The notes beneath the pieces were generated by a model that was given only the letters and a program-made list of their open reading frames with translations, was not told the DNA's origin and ran no database searches. From positions 10,392,778 through 10,456,777 of the forward strand of contig NC_081336.1 in assembly GCF_022539665.2 (NCBI RefSeq): 64,000 bases of DNA. Reading direction: 5' to 3'. Both the position numbers and the translations under genes were made by a program. The DNA is from Daphnia carinata. Its lineage: Eukaryota; Arthropoda; Branchiopoda; Diplostraca; Daphniidae. How positions within the stretch are numbered: position 1 is the first letter of the stretch; each line of letters opens with the position of its first letter. Below are positions 10,873 to 21,912 of the stretch, piece after piece.

Positions 10873-11109
10873 CAATGAATATGTTTTGAAGCTTAGATAA
10901 TTCTGTGTGCTTTGGTTTTGTTTAAATTCGTAACGTTTGAAGGAAGGGGCAAAATTGATCTGATTCGATGTGGTGGCTGCAAATTGATGGCATTATGCTC
11001 TACTGGACGGAAGTGAATGGCGACATACGACAATGAACATCTTTGACGCTTAGGAAACCTGTTTGCTGTCAAAGGAAGCAGTTCCCTAATCTCATTATGG
11101 TCATTGTCA
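10873..11109. other. RPL copy 1 3' flank inside palindrome spacer
   Basis: Non-coding. The first ~85 bp match the sequence after RPL copy 2 (31,440-31,527). The rest is absent there because of a deletion. No gene or RNA is recognised. Confidence 0.6.
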
Positions 11110-12282
11110 TTGGTATCGATTTTTCATTTCTTTTTGATTGTAACTTTGGCGACTGATGTGCATTGGCTACGGAACATCGGCATTTTGATACACTGAACGT
11201 TAATAGGTGAAGAGAGACGACAATGGCATAATTGGTTATGAAATTACTATGCTGTTAAAGCGGAAAATTTTTTTAATCGTTATGGCCATTGTCACCTCTC
11301 TCCCACCCCCAATTTCATTCGGTTATCATGATGCCACCAAGTTTCAGCCAATGTATTTGGTTTCAGAAGGTTCTATCAGACTGAAGGAAGAATTGATGAC
11401 AATGATCATTTTTGATACTTTGAATACCTGTCTGCTGTGTAAGTACTTTAGTACTGTGTAAGTGGACAGGTTTTCTTATTCAGAAATGATCCATTTTTCA
11501 TTCCTTCACTTACGTTTCATTCTTGATTCTTAGATGCCGTCTATTTGTAGTTATTGAAAATAGGGGACCATCGTTGCAGACACTGTAAACTAGTCTTTTA
11601 AATTTCAATAGCTGCCATTTTGAATGTGATGTGAAGTTTGCACCTTCGTTTAGATGGGACGTGATTTGAAGAAAGTCCACAGGTTTTCTAAGCATACTTA
11701 CATTTTCCTAGTTATACCTCTCCATCTTCTCTTTTCTTTCGATTTCTTTCAGAAATTCAATGTTGGTTACTACAGATTGCCTGTACTTTCGGAAATAATT
11801 TGGATTTAAAAAATAAAGCTGTTAAAAAAAATGCTTCAACGAATTCTATTGTTTTAATACTTAGTGAAGAGCTTCGATGGTCCTACCACGTAGGGCTACC
11901 AGTTAAAAAAATGTGGCTTATGAAACACGATTTCAATTAGTTTTTGGGAATAGCCTAAACAAAGAAAAACAATTGAATTACTTTTACAACTTCTCATTGC
12001 ATTGACCTGGTGATCGTACGAGACGTCACTTGCTCTAAGTTAAATAATTTAAAGTTTAACAGAAACCAAGAAAAATTCAACGATCGATCGCTAGAGCAAA
12101 CATTTTCACCTCATCGTGGTGAAAATGTGAAAGAACTTTGGGGTTAAATGAACAAGTCTGACCTATGATTTTTTTCGGTGGACTGCGAGCGTACTTTGTT
12201 GAGAAATGGGCATGGCAGCAAGTAGTCAACTTCCCTGCGTGAAAATCTTTGCAACATCCTTTTCGATCACTCGTGCCAAGAA
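11110..12282. other. Non-coding inner part of right arm
   Basis: Mirror of 1,984-3,156. It holds short unrecognised ORFs only (11,207-11,461 plus, 11,510-11,695 minus). A possible polyadenylation context 'aataaagctgttaaaaaaaa' lies near 11,810 on the plus strand, downstream of RPL copy 1. Confidence 0.55.
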
Positions 12283-12822
12283 ATGGAGCGACAGCTGCAC
12301 TGTCAACGCTCAACGAACACTCGAAACTCAACGAACGTCAACGAAAGCTGCAGTTTATCGCCCTATCCTCGCCGCCAGCTGGAACAATTCTACCGGAATA
12401 GGGAATCTGAGATTGAGAGTCTCAGTTCCTCTGTCAAAGCAGCTGAAGTTCTTTTGATTGACCAACTGGTCCCTGCGTCCGTCTTGGAGCTGTTGGCAGA
12501 AGAAAAAGGCACAACAAACCAACGGGACATTCAAACTTATCCACCTCCATCACTGTATGCTTTGCTATCGGCGTATTTAAGGCCGGACGTGGACGACGTT
12601 ACGAAACATCGTCTAGTTCAATACGTCTTTATGGATTTGACGTGGATCTATGACCTGGATTCTAGTAGCGATGAGGCTGAAGGAGTTGACAATAAATCTG
12701 TTGGGAGAGAGGAGGAAGAAGAATTGGAAGGAGATTACGATGAAGTTGAGGAGGAAGAGGAACCGGAAGAAGAGGAAGACCACGGAGTAGCTCAAGAAGT
12801 AATTGAAGAAGTCCAGGTCTAA
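12283..12822 (+). pseudogene. ELYS-like acidic protein fragment (right arm)
   Basis: Identical at protein level to 1,444-1,983. The 179-codon ORF begins with an ATG and a low-confidence N-terminus. About 80 residues resembling the ELYS helical region follow (YPPPSLYALLSAYLRPD, HRLVQYVFMDL), then a run of about 60 mostly acidic residues. Past the TAA at 12,820-12,822 a second acidic stretch (EDEEGCEKVDEREAQEREE) is open in another frame to about 12,960, which suggests one original ORF broken by a frameshift. No introns or partner exons are seen. A generic acidic chromatin protein is the alternative. Confidence 0.45.
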
Positions 12823-12952
12823 TTGGTTCACCGCGTGGTCCTGTAGCTGAGGAAGGTGCTGATGTAGGGTCGGAAGACGAAGAGGGTTGCGAAAAAGTGG
12901 ATGAACGCGAGGCACAAGAACGGGAGGAAGTTTTCGAATACTACTTTAAAGT

Positions 12953-13200
12953 GGTTCTTGTGCCAGAGGTTAGATGGCAGTCGCATCGTAGTATTTCGAA
13001 TCGCTAGATGGAACTGTCCCAAGTGTTTCTTCTACCGGACACTAGATGGCACTGTAAAAGTTCGTTCTTCCGGACACTAGATAGTCCAAAAAAGTTTTTT
13101 CTTCCGGACACTAGATGGCACTGTTAAAAACGTTTCTTAAGCCAGACGTTAGATGCCAGTCGAAAAACTTTGTTATTTCTAACCGCTAGATGACATCTGA
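12953..13200. repeat. Degenerate tandem CATCTAG motif (right arm)
   Basis: Inverted copy of the block at 1,066-1,313, with 'cggacactagatggcact' units of 35-50 bp between the ELYS-like and Vasa pieces. Confidence 0.7.
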
Positions 13201-13315
13201 TGTCTGCACGCGCAAAGATTTGTTTCATTCTGATCTAGTTTTCTGCCCTTTGTCACAAGGTAAGTGTTTTCTTGTATTCCTAGTGTGATTACTTTGATAT
13301 GGTTTTGTTTAACAG

Positions 13316-14640
13316 TGCCGAGAAGGATATTTTGCCAGAGAGTGTCCACAAGCTGGTGGGGGCGGTGGCAGTGGCCCGTTGACGTCACAAAGTAAGATGA
13401 AAATATCGAAAAAGATGTGCGAATTTAACTTCTTGGTTCTTTTGATAGTATGGGGAAGGGGACGTTTCTCGAAGGACAAAACCGTGGCGGTTGGGGAAGT
13501 GATACCTGCCATGAGGTAAAAAAGAAAACAAAAACGTTTTAGGTGTCCATTTTTAACGAAGAAGAGGGCCATGTAGCAAGGGATTTCCCACAAGGAGGAG
13601 GCATTGGTGGCAGCAAGTGTTACAACATAAGCACCAACTGTATCTTCACAAAAATATTTTATGTTGCAGTGTTCATTGTTTTACCACAGCGTAATGAAGC
13701 TGGCCACACCTCGGAAAGCTGCCCGAATCTATTCAGTGAATTGACGGAAGATGGAAAGCCGAGTGAACAATATATTCCGGAAGCTGTGACATGTGAAAGT
13801 AGTCCTCCAGGTAAGCCATTTTTCAAACTGTATTTTGTGACTTGAAAATATCTATTCGGTTTGCTTTAGATTACAGGAAAAGATGTACCTCAACACATAA
13901 CATCATTCTAAGAAGCAGGCCTGCACCTACTACTACTTCAAAACTTAAGAATTCTGGCTACATAAAACCAACACCTGTTCAGAAAGCTTCCGTTGCAGGT
14001 ATTCTTGCCAAAAGAAATTTAATTGGTTGTGCTGTCACGGGCTCCGGCAAAACAGTAGTCCAATTAATTAACGCTTAGTAATTTTGAAACCTGGATGTCC
14101 TGGTACTGACTTCATTCGAAGGGTTCGGTGTGAACTGGGTAAGTTGAAGTAAAAGTAATTTTGAGTGGGCACGCTGGTAATTACGACTACTAAAAGGTCC
14201 AATTGCATCTAAGGTATTCCACAAACCCTTTGTGATATTCGTTGATTAAGTCATCTAAAATTTAACACTTTTTCATGCAGGTGGCGTACTTGGTACCGGT
14301 TTTGAACATATTGCTTGAACAAGGTGTTGCTGGTGCGTCTCATTCCATGGAGCAAAAGCCAGAAGTTGTAATTGTCGCACCCACTCGTGAATTGGCCATT
14401 CAAATTCACCGGGGGGCGTGTTAATTCTCCTACAATTCGGTTTTAAAATCTGTGATTGTATATGGAGGAATTGTCACGAGCTATCAGCGGTCAAATCTTC
14501 AAGCTGGGTGTAATATTGTTGTCGCGACAGCGGTGCGATTCAACGATTTCCTCGACCGTGGAGTATTTGTCTTGCCGGGGGTCAGGTTTTAAATTTTGGA
14601 CGAAACTGATCTAAATCATTTGGGGATTAAGCAATCCTGG
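13316..14640 (+). pseudogene. vasa-like: Vasa-type DEAD-box helicase fragment, copy A (right arm)
   Basis: Exon-like pieces in order: a zinc knuckle with His replaced by Tyr (CREGYFARECPQAGGGGG, 13,316-13,391), a Gly/Trp piece (13,449-13,515), a knuckle EEGHVARDFPQGGG (from 13,543), GHTSESCPN (from about 13,692), Q motif and motif I (GYIKPTPVQ, AVTGSGKT, about 13,930-14,050), then motif Ia APTRELAIQIH (about 14,370) and [14 protein letters not shown] (about 14,495). Motif II is degraded to LDETD and homology ends near 14,640. A stop after RGAC and the missing C-terminal half rule out a working helicase. Vasa is a germline RNA helicase. This is a truncated genomic copy. Confidence 0.87.
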
Positions 14641-17134
14641 TTTTGAACAACACCAGAAGAAGACGATCAGGAAACTCAAGTAATACCAAAAGCGCTGCTA
14701 GGAAGGGCTAAACGATATATTGCATAGATCAAATGAAAGATGGTTGCTCACGTACGCAGTGACACGAAACGGCTCGGCTTATCTTGAGCTATGACAAAGA
14801 TATGATTGTAAGGTTGGAATACTCCGACGTGCGGTACTGGCATGAAGTGCATCAGGAACAGTAACGTATGCTAAACAACCTAAGCTACGCGCTCTAAGTT
14901 CCCGACATGGCATTCCTTACTAAATCGCCAATATGTTCCGGTATCTGACAGTTTTAGACCGCCAGATTGCTCTAGTAAATAGGCATCTACTAAATATATT
15001 GGCGTTATCAAATACCGGGGCGTAATGGTGGTTTCGTATTGAACAGCGGCTATAGAACTTGCCATGCCGAGATCAAGTTCTGTACAAATCGTAACCATTT
15101 TAATCGTTAAACAGTGACATCTAGCGGAGGGAAGTGAGGTAAGAGGAACGCCATCTAGTGGTCAATACCACAGAATGTAATGAATTGAGTCACATGACGT
15201 TTTGACAGTAAACAAAATAAGGATTTTTAAATCACGGTATAAACCTTTTTGTTTCATCATTTGTTTAGCACCAGTAAGTAGGGAAAATTCACTTTGCATT
15301 TTGTAATTTTTTTGCCAGGGTTTTGCTGAGTGAACTTGCAGTTCTGTAAAGTTATTCGAGATAACTGCAAATGGTAGTCCCAAAACCGGAAGAATTTTGT
15401 CTGTCATCTTTACTACGTGAACTTTAAAAGGCCTTGTTATACCAAAGGGCGCCAAATGGAGAAATTGGGCTTCATCAACGATTCAAGTAGTTGACATTTA
15501 CAACTAAATTGTTAATGTTTAAATTTGATTGTATTTTCTTATTCAGATTCATTGATTTTAACAGCCTGGTTGCAAACTTTTAGCCATAGCATTGCAATCA
15601 ATGTATTTATAATCCAGTCTTCAACACTCACAAATGCCAATGTACACAGTTGTTTCTACGCTGAAACGTTTAATCTGACAATGATTTGGTCAATTTTTTT
15701 TTTTACTGGTTGACACTTCAATTTTTTAATGTTTGATGTAAGTACCAGTGTAGATGTATTCTCGTTAGAAGTAATCGTAATGTCCTAAATGTGCTCTTCT
15801 TTAGTGAAAATGGTATTGTACGAAGCTTATCAATTATTTTTTATTTATTCCGATTTAGCAACCACTTTTCGATACTTAAAAGCGAGGACCGAATGGCACC
15901 TACACTTGGACTGGATCGGACGGTTATTTGGTCGAATGGCTAGCGGCAATATTAAACTTTACGTAGGTTGAACTTAATTTGTCTGCTTATTTGTTGTTTG
16001 TTATTCTAAAAAACTACCCTCTTTATTCCACAGGTATTCGTTCGTGCTAATTAATCAAACTATTGCGCATATGTACGGGACGCATGAGGGTTTGTTCTAT
16101 CAACTCATAAATGATGAGGTAGCGGAAAATGGTTTATGCATTGATTTTCAGTAGATAACTTATGGGCATCATGTTTTTTTATTTTTAAATTCTGTAAGGG
16201 TATCGACGGCGTGGCGAACTCTTTCTACTCGCTGGTTCGTGTAGCAAGGATGGACTATACCTTCCTCTCCTGGTTCGTGTAGCAAGGATGGACTATACCT
16301 TCCTCTCCTGACATGGGGGGATGGATTTAGCCTTGTTGTGCCATGTATCAAGGAATAAGAAGAACACTTTGAGTCCGTCTACCATTGATTCAGAATTAAA
16401 CAGCCAACCCAAAGAAGTAAGCAATATTTCGCAGCAAAGAAGTCTTTTTACTTGATTTGGATTTCATATGTTCTATGTGATGAACATCATGACGAATCAA
16501 GGTGATAATCAAATTTTTTTTGCACTTAAGAAATTTTGGTTTAATTCGAGGCATTGGTACTGGACTTGGATTCTTGACGTTTTTGATTGAACAGATTTAT
16601 TCAAACTAGAAGAAGCACAGACATCGTAAGTTGGCGTTAATTAAAAAAACAATACTTCAGTTTGATGGTAAGCTTGATTAGTGGATAATTCATTAGTAAC
16701 TTTTTTTACATTTTGAAAGTAAGCTTGAATGTAGGAGAAAAGTAGTGTTAGATAGTAGTGAAGCTTAGTTTCGTTTCTTGAAAATTTCGCCATCAACTGC
16801 AAGAAGTTATAATGAATCTGTAGAAATGTGTTGGTTTTCTTTGTTTTTCAGCATCTGTGTTGAATTCACCCATCTGTCGTCATCGTCAATAGTAAACGTA
16901 TAGTCAATCTTAACTAATAATTTAACAACTATTTTCCTGATTTTTTTTTTTTTAATACTAAGTTATTAACGGGTTTATTCCTGTTTAACATATAAAATTT
17001 TATCAAATTATTTAAGTGTTTCAAGTGGTGACTTTAATAGCGGAAAATGCCCTAAAACATTTCCCCAACATCTTTGCGTCAAATTATATGTTAGCACCAA
17101 ATACTAGCATTTAACAGTTTCAAGCATCGAATAA
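14641..17134. other. Gene-poor stretch
   Basis: No convincing gene. ORFs at 14,880-15,098 (minus), 15,162-15,455 (minus) and 15,789-15,971 (plus) resemble nothing known. The last is followed by an intron-like stretch ending 'tttattccacag' near 16,034 and could be an orphan exon. CATCTAG motifs occur at 15,117-15,160. The rest is AT-rich non-coding DNA. Confidence 0.5.
16232..16307 (+). repeat. Two-unit 38-bp tandem repeat
   Basis: Two identical 38-bp units beginning 'ctggttcgtgtagcaaggat' lie head to tail (16,232-16,269 and 16,270-16,307). A third partial unit 'ctcgctggttcg' leads in. It is a simple recent duplication. Confidence 0.9.
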
Positions 17135-18115
17135 AAATAAGTTTCAACTTTGTATCAGGAATTTCTACTGCAGACGGTCCCCCGAACCTTATTGCCACCT
17201 ATTGGTACGATATTCAGTTTTCTACATTGGGTTTCAGCGATCGTCCGGGGCTAGGGTAAGGTCTGTAGCAACTTACCCTTTTAATACTTCTAATGCCATA
17301 AGGTTCACTTGTAAAAGATATCAATTTTCGTAATCCTTGCTTAATTTAATAAAAAATACATTATTCCGATGCGAAATTGAACGTTGATCACGATTATCGG
17401 CTCTGCTTTGACATTCTTAACAAAATGGAGAAAAACGAAGAAAATGACCGTTTGCCTCCAAAACCGTCAAAAATTGACCATCGTTGGAATTGCTTGAAAA
17501 TGGCAGAATATACTCAAAATTTAATGCTGATTCCGAGAAAATTTGTTTTTTCATAAAATCAACCGTTTTGGAAATACATAGGATTAAATAACTTTGATGT
17601 GTCACGCTAGCGCTGTAATGTACTGGCGCGCCAGTAGTTTTTAAAGTCGGTGTATTTCCAAAACGGTTGATGTTATGAAAAAAATAGCAATTTTCTCGGA
17701 ATCAGCATTCGATTGTGAGTAAATTCTGTTTATTTTCAAGCAATTCCAACGATGGTCAATTTTTGGCGGTTTTGGAGGCAATTTTCCCACGGTCATTTTC
17801 TTCGTTTTTCTCCCTTTTGTTAATTTAAATGTCAAAACAAAGCCGATATTCGTGATCAGCGTTCAATTTCGAATCCGAATAATATATTTAAAACTAAATT
17901 AAGCAAGGATTACGAAAATTAATATCTTTTACACGTGAACCTTATGGCTTTTGAATGATTAGAAGTGAAATTTGCTACAGCCTTACTCTAGACCCGGATG
18001 ATCGCACAAGCCCAAAGTAGAAAACTGAATATATCTTAACCAATAGGTGGCAATAGTGTTCGGGGGCCAATCACGTCGTCTGCACGGATAGAAATTCCTG
18101 ATACAAAGTTGCTAA
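17135..18115. mobile_element. 1-kb palindromic (fold-back) MITE-like element
   Basis: The arms 17,135-17,600 and 17,640-18,115 are inverted copies. 'ctttgtatcaggaatttct' near 17,150 pairs with 'agaaattcctgatacaaag' near 18,090. 'gaccatcgttggaattgctt' near 17,478 pairs with 'aagcaattccaacgatggtc' near 17,740. The short loop contains 'tactggcgcgccagta', itself a perfect palindrome. Arms are visibly diverged, so this is an old copy. No ORF of its own is convincing and no target duplication was identified. Confidence 0.8.
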
Positions 18116-19570
18116 ATTTAAAATTGCTGAGCTCCCATGTATCAGCATTGGAATAAGCTCCACTCAAGGTAGTTTCACAACAATTTCCTCTTCTTACGCT
18201 ACTGACAAGAAAAAATTTAATACAAGATATACCTTTGGGCCAAAAGTGATATAGATTCAATGCCAACATAGCTGATTTGATTTTGATTCACTAGTCACAC
18301 TTGTTGCAGTGTTTTACATAAAAAAAGGCAATACGTTGGTTTTATACCGCGCATGGTGACGCCAACTTGGCGTGGAATTAAGTTTTTGTCAGAGCAGAAT
18401 GTTACGCGAAACGTGAGGTCGACTGATTTATGTCCTGTCGTTGAACGTCATGCGAAGAAAGCCGTTAATAAAAAACGAAACTGGATACCTTACCAGTAGA
18501 TGGCTATACGCAACTGTGAGATGGATAATCTGACTAACTTATAAATTCATTATTTACCACATGTAAGCTTGCAGCATTTTTGTTATGCTGGCATGTAATC
18601 TAAATTTTGTAATTTTAGGTGATGGCATTCGCGTTACGTTTAAGTCAAGATCTACTCTACAATGGGATAAATTTTTCGTAGAATAAGTATCTCCGAGAGC
18701 TATGTGTTGCAGTATCATGCTGATGGTAAAAGGTGTATTCAATTTTTAATAACTTTTGAATTTTCTTCTCTGTATGTGCAGTGACGTGACAGTACTGGTT
18801 GGTGGTGTTATCTAGGGATAAACCTTTCCATTTTCCCATCCAATCTGTAAGACAGCTCTGATTGTTTGCATAACTACAGCAATATTCCCTGCATAACAAA
18901 GGGAATGTTCTCATTTTCTTTAGTGAACTGTTCCCTGTTCAGTTCTTATTGCCATTTTTGGCAATCGAAGAGGCCCAAGAAGAATATTGATTTTCTACCA
19001 GACTGCCATTCTGCCAAAGATGTCTTCGTAAGCGATTCGGTATTTGATTGATGGTTTAGAGATCATGGGTTTATTAAATAAAACATCTTTAATTACAGAA
19101 AGGAAGGTTCCAAATGATAAGCCCATCAGTATCGTGAAAACGATATGGATATTTTGGTCCAACCCTCACACATGGTGTGTTCCAAGTTAAGTGCGTAGGT
19201 GAATTCTCATGGAAAATGTGATCCAAGCCTCCCATGTAACGGTATTTGTTTCATTTAAAGCGAAGCACAAAAATTGGTTCACATCTATTCTGTGGTCACA
19301 TTTTACCTTGATCTTAATTTCTCTTTCATTCCAGTCTCCTTGATGACATTTTGCAGCTAACCGTAAAAGATGTCCAGCCATTATATTTCCCTGTTTAAGA
19401 ATAGAAGACGAAAAGAGATGCTAAATTTTCAAAGAACGCTACTCAGACGACACGGCTAATTGCTGATTCATCCCGAACAGTAAAGAGTTTTATTCTCTTA
19501 AATTCAAGTGCATATCTGGGCTCCCTTCTTTCTGTGGCCCCGTTTCCCCTAAATTTCTAATAAGCCCGTA
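18116..19570. other. Gene-poor AT-rich stretch
   Basis: Only short ORFs (18,554-18,742 minus, 18,657-18,914 minus, 18,866-19,051 plus, 19,187-19,381 minus) without recognisable motifs or splice context. I see no feature here. Confidence 0.5.
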
Positions 19571-19630
19571 GGGGGGTCATGCCCCTACTGTGATCAGCAG
19601 TTAAAGGTTGTGAGTGCGCTGTCCGGAAAG
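19571..19630 (+). repeat. Dispersed CTGTGATCAGCAG motif block, copy 1
   Basis: About 60 bp containing 'ggtcatgc', 'tactgtgatcagcag', then 'agtgcgctgtccggaaag'. The same order of words occurs at 42,506-42,574 (plus) and 23,361-23,425 (minus). The intervening bases have diverged, so it is a dispersed repeat rather than part of the palindrome. The family is unknown. Confidence 0.6.
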
Positions 19631-19794
19631 GGGACGTGGGGGTCCCCCTGGCTCGATGATATCTTTTTGAGGGTCTTGGGGCTACCCACATATCCGAATA
19701 ACGGTTAATCGCTCACGTGAAAACTTGTCCTTATCATCACTCTTCATCCTTTTCCGGCTTCTCTTAGCCACGCACCGGGTAATCTCCCCGGTGA

Positions 19795-19855
19795 GTCAAC
19801 TAAGGTAGGGGGAGACTCTACTCATGTGGTAGAGTTTTCTCCTACCTTAGTTGAC
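19795..19855 (+). other. 61-nt near-perfect hairpin
   Basis: 'GTCAACTAAGGTAGG' pairs with 'CCTACCTTAGTTGAC', and the pairing continues with one or two mismatches to a seven-base loop (tcatgtg). This gives a stem of about 27 bp. The size and shape are those of a pre-miRNA or the core of a tiny MITE. It lies at the end of a GC-rich patch (19,560-19,800) that contains further short hairpins such as 'gtagggg...cccctac'. Confidence 0.6.
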
Positions 19856-19996
19856 ACAAAAAAATTTTACATCAATAAAAATTGTTTTTTTTTAATTCAA
19901 AAATCTTTTTACTTATTTTGTCTTTCTTGTACCTTATTTTATACGTCTACATGTAATCCGCATGAGGTATTTCTTCATTTATCTTTTGCTGATATG

Positions 19997-20070
19997 CATC
20001 ATTCTGGGATTCGAACCTCAGACATTTCATATCTCAGTCGAACGCTCTACCATTGAGCCACTGTTAACCA
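19997..20070 (-). other. tRNA-like sequence (pseudo-tRNA or SINE head)
   Basis: Minus-strand reading has an A-box-like 'tggctcaatggtagagc' and a B box 'ggttcgaatcc' at tRNA spacing. The acceptor and T stems do not pair, so it is not a working tRNA. It could be the Pol III promoter of a SINE. Confidence 0.45.
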
Positions 20071-20156
20071 TACAGACAATAATTCCCATTTGAAAGCGTA
20101 TCGACTTATCCACTACAAACAAAGGTATTAAGGAAGAAATTACATATTTGTATACG

Positions 20157-20228
20157 TTGTAGATGGCTCAATGGTAAAGTATTAAACTGATACGCTGGAG
20201 GTCTAGGGTTCGATCCCCAATCCAGTTC
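20157..20228 (+). other. tRNA-like sequence, opposite orientation
   Basis: 'tggctcaatggtaaag' (A box) and 'gggttcgatcccc' (B box) are spaced as in a tRNA. The acceptor arms do not pair. It lies about 90 bp from, and in the opposite orientation to, the tRNA-like sequence at 19,997-20,070, so the pair may bound a small element. Confidence 0.45.
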
Positions 20229-20377
20229 ATGAAAATACTCTCATAAATAAAAACAAACTTTATTTAAAAATCTAACACATTTTTTATTGTCCCTCCATCC
20301 TCCCACAAATCCTCCACTTACATTCACATCTTACAACACAACACAATACAAGACATACATAAATAACTAACTAACAG

Positions 20378-20687
20378 GTTGGCTGCCACGCCACTAAATT
20401 TACATTAATTACGTCGCTATCGGAAGGATAGCGACCAGGGGGACTTGCCCGCTGACAAGTCCGGGCTGACATGATGATGGAGACCGTTGTGGGAACGCAC
20501 ACCCCAGGTCTCCACCACACATCGGACAAAGGGAGTCCCTCTGGTGCGTTGCCTAATTGCCTTTCGGCGAATCTTGGGCAGTGGCAACTACTCCACCTCA
20601 TGACAGATAGGCCATGAGGCAGAACAGCGCGGCCCGTCCCTATATAGCTAAAAAAAAAAAGGGGAGCAAACGGGCGTGGCAGCCAAC
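20378..20687. mobile_element. Small element with 15-bp terminal inverted repeats
   Basis: 'GTTGGCTGCCACGCC' at 20,378-20,392 is repeated inverted at 20,673-20,687, bounding 310 bp. On the minus strand the interior contains a Cys/Trp/His-rich reading (C-x2-C ... W ... HNG..HHH) faintly like the PHD-type fingers in some LINE first ORFs. Direct target duplications were not recognised. The classification is uncertain. Confidence 0.45.
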
Positions 20688-20749
20688 GTGTAAATTAGTA
20701 CTACACAATTACACAATAAAAAAATACAACGATACCACAAAGACCAGGC

Positions 20750-21080
20750 GATGACGTGGCGACCACGAGGCGACGGGCGAGGCGATGATGGCGCGACGGG
20801 CGAAGAGAAGACGTGGCGACCGGGCGAGAAGGTGACGTGGCGACGGGAAAGGCGAAGACGGGGCGACGGGCGAGGCGAAGACGGGGCGACGGGCGAGGCG
20901 AAGATGGGGCGACGGGCGAGGCGAAGACGGGGCGACGGGCGAGGCGAAGACGGGGCGACGGGCGAGGCGACGACGGGCGAGACGAAGACGGGGCGACGGG
21001 CGAGGCGACGACGGCGACGAAGCCGAAGAAGCCGACGAAGGCGAGGCGAGACGGGCTCGACGGCCGAAGCCAAGAAGCGA
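20750..21080 (+). repeat. GC-rich 23-bp minisatellite
   Basis: Tandem array with core unit 'gacggggcgacgggcgaggc' + 'gaa' (23 bp), most regular at 20,823-21,010 and degenerating to both sides. Because the array lacks stops, long ORFs appear on both strands (152, 92, 205 and 168 codons). They are repeats of RRARR- or SPRPSPRL-type words and are not credible genes. Confidence 0.85.
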
Positions 21081-21912
21081 AGACGGGATGACGGGCAAGG
21101 TAATGACGGGCGTGGCGAACACGAAGAAGGCTTTGTTCTTAATCGTAAAAGTAAAGAAAAAGAACCAGTTAGTGGGAAATATAAGATTGTTGTTGTAACC
21201 AAACGTTGAAAGCAATTCGACTTACTTCTGCTGTCCGAAGACTGAAAAGACTGTAGGGCCAGCAAATAGGCAGCAGACAGCTAAGAGTTGGCAGTTCTAT
21301 GGTTGAATGTTCAATTTAAATAAAAAGGCAAACTATATGAGGCAGAAGAAAAATTTAAAATACCAGTAGAAATTGTGTTGAGGTACATGTCTATGTCTGT
21401 TGGTAGGCTAGGTCGAGATTACAACTGCCGAAATGACTGTTGTTACAGCTGATACTGCAACGAAGATGAATATGGTGCACTACTCAGATCACGATTAACA
21501 GTAGACCATGAGTGTTAAAGAGTAGAAGAATGATATTATGGTATTCCTACCCATAGGATTTGCATCTTTGGTGACATTCCTCAACAGGACGTATTCTTTA
21601 CAAACGAAGTTTCATGAGCTAAACCTTAGAAGCAAAATCCATCAATGAGATTCTGATAACAAAACATTAGTCTTATACCTCTCAATGAGCACTCGTATAG
21701 TTTTATGAATGCAACGTAGTAGGTTGCTAACAGTTTTTTGGTTTGTCAGCTGACATAGGTGATTAAAAGACGTGTACCATAAACACCAAGCATTCTGTGG
21801 GCTTCACTTCTAAAACACACTCAGGGATGAAAACGTACAGAAGCACCATTAGTTTTTCTTAAGTTTTCCATTGGAATATGACATATTTAACAGAAACTTT
21901 CGAACACAGCTT
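21081..21912. other. Non-coding stretch before palindrome 2
   Basis: No gene or repeat recognised. The palindrome identity starts at 21,913. To its left 'gaacacagctt' is not found beside the other arm, where FB-2 begins instead. Confidence 0.55.

Larger units (their letters stand above)
11110..14265. repeat. Right arm of palindrome 1
   Basis: Inverted copy of 1-3,156, starting just 3' of the RPL copy 1 gene. Part of its inner half (counterparts of 10,880-12,020, with two internal deletions) is also found directly downstream of RPL copy 2 at 31,440-32,025. That stretch is therefore the native 3' flank of the RPL gene, while the ELYS-like and Vasa parts farther out are not shared with the second RPL locus. 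Vasa homology continues past 14,265, where the left counterpart would lie outside the window. Confidence 0.95.

Noticed and set aside
13316-14640. Functional Vasa gene
   Set aside because: Zinc knuckles are degraded, a stop follows RGAC, the DEAD box is altered and the second helicase domain is missing.
19997-20228. Two functional tRNA genes
   Set aside because: A and B boxes are present but acceptor and T-arm pairing fails.
20648-21265. Long ORFs on both strands (152, 92, 205 and 168 codons) rich in Arg or Ser-Pro-Arg
   Set aside because: They are translations of a 23-bp GC-rich minisatellite without stops. No domain or splice context is seen.
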